Source of the DNA: DHVE2 group archaeon
GTDB lineage: Archaea > Thermoplasmatota > Thermoplasmata > Thermoplasmatales > Aciduliprofundaceae
Direction: 5' to 3'
Assembly: GCA_015520985.1 (NCBI GenBank)
Contig: WAOY01000044.1
Location: forward strand, 1 to 8,638
DNA: 8,638 bases
In this document: positions 5,576-8,638 of the stretch, piece after piece
How the letters are laid out: each line of letters starts with the position of its first letter
Numbering within the stretch: the first letter of the stretch is position 1
Translations under genes and position numbers: made by a program
Notes under the pieces: model-generated
What the model saw: the letters and a program-made list of their open reading frames with translations, nothing else
Told to the model about the DNA's origin: nothing
Database searches by the model: none

Positions 5576-6226
5576 TCAATCGCGAAACGCGAGAGTGGCC
5601 ATAACACCGAAGACCATAACTGAAGTCTCCATAATGGGGAAGATTCTACCAACGGTTATGAGGGCAACCGCATTTATTAAGCTCCCCAGTATTACGATTG
5701 ACACGGCGGCGATGAATATCCTCAGCTTTTTCTTCAAAACGGTGTTATCCACAGTCCTGTAAACGTAATAGAAAATCGCGAGGGAAGCTATCAAATAAGA
5801 TAGCCCGTACAGCGAATAGATCAGGTGATACGTCTCGTGATAAACTCCTGCCCAACCGTAGGGACCCATCTCTATGCCCTGTATCATCACAGTGAAAACC
5901 ATAATGACCACGGCTACTGTTGGAAAAAGAGTCCCCACGATAAACTTGATGTTCACCCCCTCCCTGAAGTAATCCGAGAAAATAAGGAGGAAATAAGACG
6001 CGAATGCGAGACAGCTAAGATCAAATTTCAAGAGAAAATATGCCCTCTGAGGACTGCCGGAGAACTCCAGAAACGCCAAAAACTCAGATGTGCCGGCAAG
6101 CACCAGCATAGCAAAGAATAGATAGTGCGAAATATCACGGTTCTCACGGGTAAATATATACGCGGCCAGGGAGTAGAATATCGCCGCCCCTATCAAACTG
6201 AAGATTATCCCGAACATTATGCCCAT
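5576..6226 (-). CDS. Stand-alone seven-transmembrane protein resembling histidine-kinase 7TM sensor domains
   Basis: A 216-residue integral membrane protein with seven predicted helices at roughly 4-25, 33-53, 63-84, 93-114, 132-156, 167-192 and 197-213. Positive charges cluster in the loops after helices 1, 3 and 5 (TRENRD, DYFREG, and the KKKLR-containing loop 157-167), placing the N-terminus outside and the C-terminus inside. The longest outer loop, between helices 4 and 5, carries GPYGWAG. Helix order, size and the P-x-M near helix 7 resemble the N-terminal 7TM input domain of some histidine kinases (HisKA_7TM-like), but the protein stops three residues after helix 7 with no PAS, kinase or other output domain. 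It is not a rhodopsin: helix 7 has no lysine. A GGAGG (6230-6234) lies 3 nt before ATG 6226; the ATG at 6217 would give 12-nt spacing and cannot be ruled out. The resemblance is by eye and function is unknown. Confidence 0.7.
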   Translation of the reverse strand: MGIMFGIIFSLIGAAIFYSLAAYIFTRENRDISHYLFFAMLVLAGTSEFLAFLEFSGSPQRAYFLLKFDLSCLAFASYFLLIFSDYFREGVNIKFIVGTLFPTVAVVIMVFTVMIQGIEMGPYGWAGVYHETYHLIYSLYGLSYLIASLAIFYYVYRTVDNTVLKKKLRIFIAAVSIVILGSLINAVALITVGRIFPIMETSVMVFGVMATLAFRD

Positions 6227-6315
6227 TTTCCTCCGCCCCCTGACCTAACCATACGAATAAAAGCTTATCTATTTTTTGCTTCAATTACCCCCGAAGATAA
6301 GATCGCTGGAATTGC
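6227..6315 (-). promoter_or_regulatory. Gap between purQ and the 7TM gene with possible promoter and SD
   Basis: On the minus strand the 89-nt gap holds CTTTTATTCG (6254-6263), a possible TATA box, and GGCGGAGG just before the 7TM start. A start site about 26 nt below the TATA box would fall around 6234, right at the GGAGG, so either the leader is very short or the gene is read through from purQ. No hairpin terminator is visible after purQ. Confidence 0.35.
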
Positions 6316-7083
6316 CTAGTACTTACGCATTTTCAGCCATCTCGCTAGGGATTCGAAGATGCTTCTCCCGTCTCCCTCCTTTCTCGGGTTCCGCGTCCAG
6401 TCGGGATGCTGGTACCAGAAGAAGGCGCGCTCGGGATGGGGCATAATCCCAAGGACGTTGCCATAGGAATTCACCACCGCCGCGATGTCGTTCACCGATC
6501 CATTGGGGTTCCATGGGTATCCGGGCTTGGAACCGTCTGGAGCAACGTAGCGGAACACCACCTGTCCCTGGTCCTCCATCTTCTCAACCACCCTCTCCGG
6601 CGCGACGAACCTGCCCTCGGCATGGGCCACCGGGAGGGTTATGATATCCTTAGTCTGAGATGTGAACATCGTGCTCCTCACCTTCTTCAAGTAGACCCAC
6701 CTGCACTCAAACCTGTTGCTGAGGTTCGTGGTCAGCGCAGCTTCGGGGACCTCGCTTATACCGTCCACCCCTGGGAGGAGCCCGAGTTCAATCAGGACCT
6801 GGAACCCGTTGCACACCCCGATTACGGGCTTGCCCTCCTCAACGAAATTCTTCAGATCCTTCCAGACCTTTGATTTCAGCCTTGCGGCGAATATGGCGCC
6901 CGCACGGACGTAATCTCCGGAGGAGAATCCGCCGGGGATGAAGAGGACATCGTAGTTCTCCAGCATCCCTTCCCTCAGGAGATTAATATGCAGATACTCC
7001 GGCTGAAACCCGGATTCTCTGAATGCGATGTAAGATTCCTCCTCGCAGTTCGTTCCCTCCATCTGAAGTATTGCCACCCTCAT
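6316..7083 (-). CDS. purQ: Phosphoribosylformylglycinamidine synthase, glutaminase subunit PurQ
   Basis: A 255-residue class I glutamine amidotransferase that supplies ammonia to PurL for making FGAM, the fourth step of purine synthesis. The catalytic triad is visible: C91 in GVCNGFQ (the nucleophile elbow), and H216 and E218 in PHPERAFF. The oxyanion-region FIPGGFSSGDYVRAGA (48-63) is typical of PurQ and separates it from GuaA or CarA amidotransferases. The length fits the somewhat longer archaeal PurQ forms. Start ATG 7083 matches the conserved MRVAILQMEGTN beginning; the in-frame extension to 7113 would overlap purL. The gene starts 4 nt after the purL stop, with GGTGAT overlapping that stop as its ribosome-binding site, so synthesis of the two subunits is likely coupled. 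The third subunit, PurS, is not in the window. Confidence 0.96.
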   Translation of the reverse strand: MRVAILQMEGTNCEEESYIAFRESGFQPEYLHINLLREGMLENYDVLFIPGGFSSGDYVRAGAIFAARLKSKVWKDLKNFVEEGKPVIGVCNGFQVLIELGLLPGVDGISEVPEAALTTNLSNRFECRWVYLKKVRSTMFTSQTKDIITLPVAHAEGRFVAPERVVEKMEDQGQVVFRYVAPDGSKPGYPWNPNGSVNDIAAVVNSYGNVLGIMPHPERAFFWYQHPDWTRNPRKEGDGRSIFESLARWLKMRKY

Positions 7084-7086
7084 GGT

Positions 7087-7092
7087 ATCACC
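7087..7092 (-). promoter_or_regulatory. purQ ribosome-binding site overlapping the purL stop
   Basis: On the minus strand GGTGAT includes the purL TGA and lies 3 nt upstream of the purQ ATG. Ribosomes ending purL would be placed directly at the purQ start, which favours coupled translation of the two subunits. Confidence 0.6.
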
Positions 7093-8638
7093 CCAGGTAA
7101 TCCCGAAGCGCATTCCTCCAGCGATTTCGCATCGTATTCAGGTGCACGTTGAACAGCCAGCGCTCCCCGCTTCTCACCCGGAGGCTCTCGCCCCCGACCA
7201 CACCTATTCGCCTTCCATCCGTGATCTTCTTGAACTCCTCCTCGTGCTGCGGTTCCACCTCGCACACCCATCTCGTCGGACTTTCCGAGAACAGGCGGAA
7301 ATCATCCCGGAGATGCTCCATCTTCCCTATGTCAACCTCCGCGCCCAGCATGCCGCCCATGCTCATCTCGGCGAGAGCCACTGCAAGACCTCCGTGGGAA
7401 ATGTCGTGGCATGCCCTGACGATACCACGAGATATCGCCTCCAGTACCTTCTCGGAGAGCTCACGGGTGCGGTGAATGTCCACCGTGGGCACGTAGGTGC
7501 TCCTCGCGCCTATCAAGCGGTAGTACTCGCTCCCACCCATCTCTCCGGTGGTCCTGCCCACGATGAATATGCCGTTTCCCTCCCCTTTGAAGTCCGAGGT
7601 GACCGCTCTGCGTATATCGTCCATTATCCCCACGGCCATGAGCACCGCAGTTGGGGGTATGTTCTTCCCGAAGGCCTCGTTGTAAAAGCTCACATTTCCG
7701 GAAACGTAAGGTATACCGAGTATGCGAGCTCCGTCGCCTAAACCGCGGCAGGATTCCACGAACTCCCCCATTATCTCCTGCCTCTCCGGGTTCCCGAAGT
7801 TCAGGCAATCGGAGAACGCATGGGGTCTGGCGCCAACGGCGGTGAGATTGCGAACCGCCTCGTCCACCGTGTAAAGCGCGCCCTGGTAGGGATCTATCTT
7901 CGCAATGTGGGGATTCGCCACAGTGGTTATCGCGATGCCTCTCCAGGAGTCCGGGAGGGGCTTCACTACAGCGGCATCTCCATGGGTTTCATATCCTATC
8001 ACGCCCTGCATGGGCTTCACAACGGTGCGCCCCTGGACTTCGTGGTCGTACTGTCTTATTATCCACTCCTTGCTCGCCACGTTGAAGGAGGAGAGAATCT
8101 TCAAAAACGTCTCGCGGTACTTGGGCTCTGGGGGTATCTCCTGCATCTTTTCCCTCCTCTCCACTATGAATGGCCTCTCGTACTCAACCCCCGCGGTGAT
8201 GAACTCAAGGGGCATGTCGAGGACCTTGACACCATGCCAGAATATCCTCAGGTTCTTCGATGACGTGGTCTCGCCTATAACGCTCATCTCCAAGTCCCAC
8301 TTCCTGCAAAGTTCCTCCAGTTTGGGGATATCCTCTTCCTTAACTGCGAGGAGCATCCTCTCCTGGGACTCGCTTACCCATATCTCCCAGGGCGCCATGT
8401 CCTTCTCCTTCAGGAGCACCTTCTCGAGATGAATATCCGCCCCCACGCCTCCGGCGTGGCACATCTCGCCCACGACGCTCCCGAGGCCTCCGCCGCCGAG
8501 GTCCTTCATCCCGTATATTATCCCGGATTCATTCGCCTCGAGCACCAGGTGGATGAGGGGCTCCTTTATTATAGGGTTCCCAAGCTGAACTGCCTGCTTC
8601 TCCTCCTCGCTCTTCTCATCCAGGATCTTGGAGGCGAA
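7088..8638 (-). CDS. purL: Phosphoribosylformylglycinamidine synthase PurL, 5'-partial
   Basis: The C-terminal 516 codons of the ATP-dependent synthetase subunit that converts FGAR to FGAM using ammonia from PurQ. The frame is open to the right edge: the visible protein begins FASKILDEKSEEEK and continues through QLGNPIIKEPLIHL, so about 200 N-terminal residues, including the first active-site histidine, are outside. Visible hallmarks, in order, are KDLGGGGLGSVVGEM with the following GGVG, WVSESQERML, YDHEVQGRTVVKP, the second-half ANPHIAKIDPYQGA, LNFGNPERQEIMGEF, YVSGNVSFYNE, and CHDISHGGLAVALAEM. This is the duplicated PurM-like fold of small PurL, not the long fused PurL of E. coli type, which agrees with the separate purQ that follows. 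The GTG at 8545 is internal and is not a start. The protein ends just before purQ with its stop inside the purQ ribosome-binding site. Confidence 0.96.
   Translation of the reverse strand, partial: FASKILDEKSEEEKQAVQLGNPIIKEPLIHLVLEANESGIIYGMKDLGGGGLGSVVGEMCHAGGVGADIHLEKVLLKEKDMAPWEIWVSESQERMLLAVKEEDIPKLEELCRKWDLEMSVIGETTSSKNLRIFWHGVKVLDMPLEFITAGVEYERPFIVERREKMQEIPPEPKYRETFLKILSSFNVASKEWIIRQYDHEVQGRTVVKPMQGVIGYETHGDAAVVKPLPDSWRGIAITTVANPHIAKIDPYQGALYTVDEAVRNLTAVGARPHAFSDCLNFGNPERQEIMGEFVESCRGLGDGARILGIPYVSGNVSFYNEAFGKNIPPTAVLMAVGIMDDIRRAVTSDFKGEGNGIFIVGRTTGEMGGSEYYRLIGARSTYVPTVDIHRTRELSEKVLEAISRGIVRACHDISHGGLAVALAEMSMGGMLGAEVDIGKMEHLRDDFRLFSESPTRWVCEVEPQHEEEFKKITDGRRIGVVGGESLRVRSGERWLFNVHLNTMRNRWRNALRDYLG

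Noticed and set aside
5576..6226. Microbial rhodopsin or other retinal protein
   Set aside because: Seven helices fit, but the retinal-binding lysine in helix 7 is absent.
7082..7741. Plus-strand open frame (219 codons) opposite purL
   Set aside because: The opposing frame encodes conserved PurL motifs throughout; the antisense product has no family features.

Overview
The window reads as a stretch of euryarchaeal chromosome, probably from a thermophile in or near Thermoplasmatota or Thermococci. That placement is inferred from gene content and style: an archaeal zinc-finger KptA, an AlaX-type tRNA editing protein with a DHHA1 domain, an M42 (TET-type) aminopeptidase, separate PurL and PurQ proteins, heavy use of AGG/AGA and ATA codons, and archaeal TATA boxes about 26 nt upstream of start codons. 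There are no RNA genes, CRISPR arrays, transposases or phage genes. Coding density is very high and no gene-free stretch exceeds 100 nt.

Layout. 1-88 is a perfect loopless inverted repeat whose left arm starts exactly at the window edge; it runs into the 3' part of a gene for a secreted adhesin-like protein (to 998, +). Next come an alanyl-tRNA editing protein (1030-2181, +) and an M42 aminopeptidase (2171-3181, +), which overlap and form an operon. Facing them on the minus strand are kptA (5196-4429) and a class I/II aminotransferase (4392-3178). A MIP18/DUF59 iron-sulfur assembly gene (5276-5575, +) diverges from kptA across a 79-nt region holding two TATA boxes, an imperfect direct repeat and a small dyad. 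A seven-helix membrane protein (6226-5576, -) meets the MIP18 gene stop to stop. At the right are purQ (7083-6316, -) and the C-terminal 516 codons of purL (from 8638, -), translationally close and together encoding most of formylglycinamidine ribonucleotide (FGAM) synthase.

How the genes work together. PurL and PurQ act in one enzyme: PurQ releases ammonia from glutamine and PurL uses it to make FGAM in purine synthesis. The other genes are housekeeping in character: tRNA quality control (AlaX), tRNA or RNA 2'-phosphate removal (KptA), peptide turnover (M42), amino-acid transamination, and Fe-S cluster assembly (MIP18). The aminopeptidase and aminotransferase could act in sequence on peptides, but they are convergent rather than co-transcribed.

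The items most worth a second look are the 88-bp palindrome (most likely an assembly or amplification fold-back, which would make the 5' end of the first gene unreliable), the stand-alone 7TM sensor-like protein, and the duplicated element in the kptA/MIP18 divergent promoter. I did not find a convincing new defence or mobile system here.
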